Assembly (NCBI RefSeq): GCF_042665075.1
Contig: NZ_JBHTBR010000002.1
Span: 1,240,001 to 1,304,000, forward strand
Direction of reading: 5' to 3'
Source: Hirschia litorea
GTDB lineage: Bacteria; Pseudomonadota; Alphaproteobacteria; Caulobacterales; Hyphomonadaceae
Length of the DNA stretch: 64,000 nucleotides
Positions 63,450 through 64,000 of this stretch are shown piece by piece; the stretch's first letter is position 1; every line of letters starts with the position of its first letter. The translations under genes were made by a program, and so were the position numbers. The notes under the pieces were generated by a model that was not told the origin of the DNA, did not search any database, and worked only from the letters and a program-made list of their open reading frames with translations.

Positions 63450-64000
63450 ATGGGTATCGAAGATTATGTAGCTAGCACGAAATTTGGTATTGATAACTTG
63501 AGTTTTCTATTTGGTGCTGGGACATCATTTGAAGCTGGGTATCCACTCATATCTGGGTTGACAGTCTCCGTATTAGGCGGACTTTCACCTGATGAAAACA
63601 ATAATCTATCAGAAGTATTCACAGCTCTTAAAATTGATGTGAACACCCTAAACATAGAAGAGATTTCTGATTGTGTTCTTAAACATTACATTGAAAGTCA
63701 GGATATACGGTTTTTTTATTTAATGGATAGAATAAGATCATTGATAAGCGAGGTTATTCTAGATGTTTCAAATCCAAACTTGTCCAATCATATATCATTT
63801 TTTAATTCTCTAAAACGTAGAGCCTTTAATCGCTCCACTGTTGTCTGGATTTTTACGACGAACTACGATTTGCTCTTTGAAGAAGCTGCCGCACTATCTG
63901 GTGTAAACCTGATAAATGGGTTCACAGGGGTATCGACTAGATTTTATTCAGAAGATGAATTTCATGCTGTGCGAGGTACAAGAAGTGGTAGTCGTTTTGT
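63450..64000 (+). CDS. SIR2-like domain protein, N-terminal part (runs off the right edge)
   Basis: The frame from the ATG before GIEDYV is open for 183 codons to the edge. The product has LSFLFGAGTSFEAGYP (residues 18-32), the NAD-binding GAGxS...GxP loop of SIR2-like domains, and VVWIFTTNYDLLFEEA (residues 131-146) with the TTNYD motif of the same fold. Proteins of this kind deplete NAD in anti-phage systems (for example SIR2-HerA, SIR2-pAgo, DSR), but some have other roles, and the C-terminal part and partner genes lie outside the window. The gene is very A+T-rich (one 60-base line has 16 G or C) next to the G+C-rich HPP gene. Confidence 0.82.
   Translation, partial: MGIEDYVASTKFGIDNLSFLFGAGTSFEAGYPLISGLTVSVLGGLSPDENNNLSEVFTALKIDVNTLNIEEISDCVLKHYIESQDIRFFYLMDRIRSLISEVILDVSNPNLSNHISFFNSLKRRAFNRSTVVWIFTTNYDLLFEEAAALSGVNLINGFTGVSTRFYSEDEFHAVRGTRSGSRF

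Noticed and set aside
1..64000. CRISPR arrays, rRNA or tRNA genes, toxin-antitoxin pairs
   Set aside because: No evenly spaced repeats, RNA-gene cores or recognisable toxin-antitoxin pairs were found by reading.

Overview
The window looks like a stretch of an alphaproteobacterial chromosome, most likely a stalked or budding member of the Caulobacterales/Hyphomonadaceae (Hirschia-like). This is inferred from a PodJ-type polarity protein preceded by CtrA-box motifs, clustered GANTC (CcrM-type) sites, a hisS-hisZ-hisG operon, SapC, a Zur regulator, LiuR-like MerR control of beta-oxidation, and moderate-to-low G+C. No rRNA, tRNA or CRISPR array was seen.

Left part (1-8.6 kb): a truncated TonB-dependent receptor with a His-rich N-terminal linker and a small His/Cys-rich exported protein; a TetR regulator divergent from a double-cupin/VOC pair with a palindromic operator between them; groES-groEL behind a CIRCE element; an alanine-dehydrogenase-like carboxyethylornithine synthase; then two small paralogous lipoproteins bracketed by the two halves of a dispersed repeat. 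That repeat is fused to what looks like the last codons and terminator of a second, lost groEL copy.

Middle part (8.9-36.7 kb): hisS-hisZ-hisG with 4-bp overlaps, an ScsB/DsbD-type thiol reductase, SapC, a DUF885 peptidase, a YfbK-like VWA lipoprotein, an origin-like intergenic region (two perfect DnaA boxes, a perfect 18-bp palindrome, five GANTC sites), OmpW, Zur, thioesterase, hydrolases, a VanX-like dipeptidase, GST, an odd redoxin lipoprotein, a sterol-desaturase-family enzyme and an orphan C5 cytosine methyltransferase.

Right-middle (36.7-61.3 kb): a universal stress protein; a beta-oxidation operon (MerR regulator, acyl-CoA dehydrogenase, thiolase, FadJ-type multienzyme) with a MerR palindrome in its promoter; PodJ with two CtrA boxes; TauE plus its TIGR02186 partner; a deacylase; a lipoprotein hydrolase; an alpha-carbonic anhydrase; a trypsin-like protease; MscS; two tandem receiver-domain proteins, the first with a degenerate phosphoacceptor site; and an alkaline phosphatase.

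Right end (61.3-64.0 kb): a compositional mosaic. A second, fuller copy of the dispersed repeat is followed by a G+C-rich HPP-CBS membrane protein and then by a very A+T-rich gene running off the edge, which encodes a SIR2-like (NADase-type) protein. This has the look of an island boundary carrying a defence gene whose partners lie outside the window. Shorter oddities are listed as findings.
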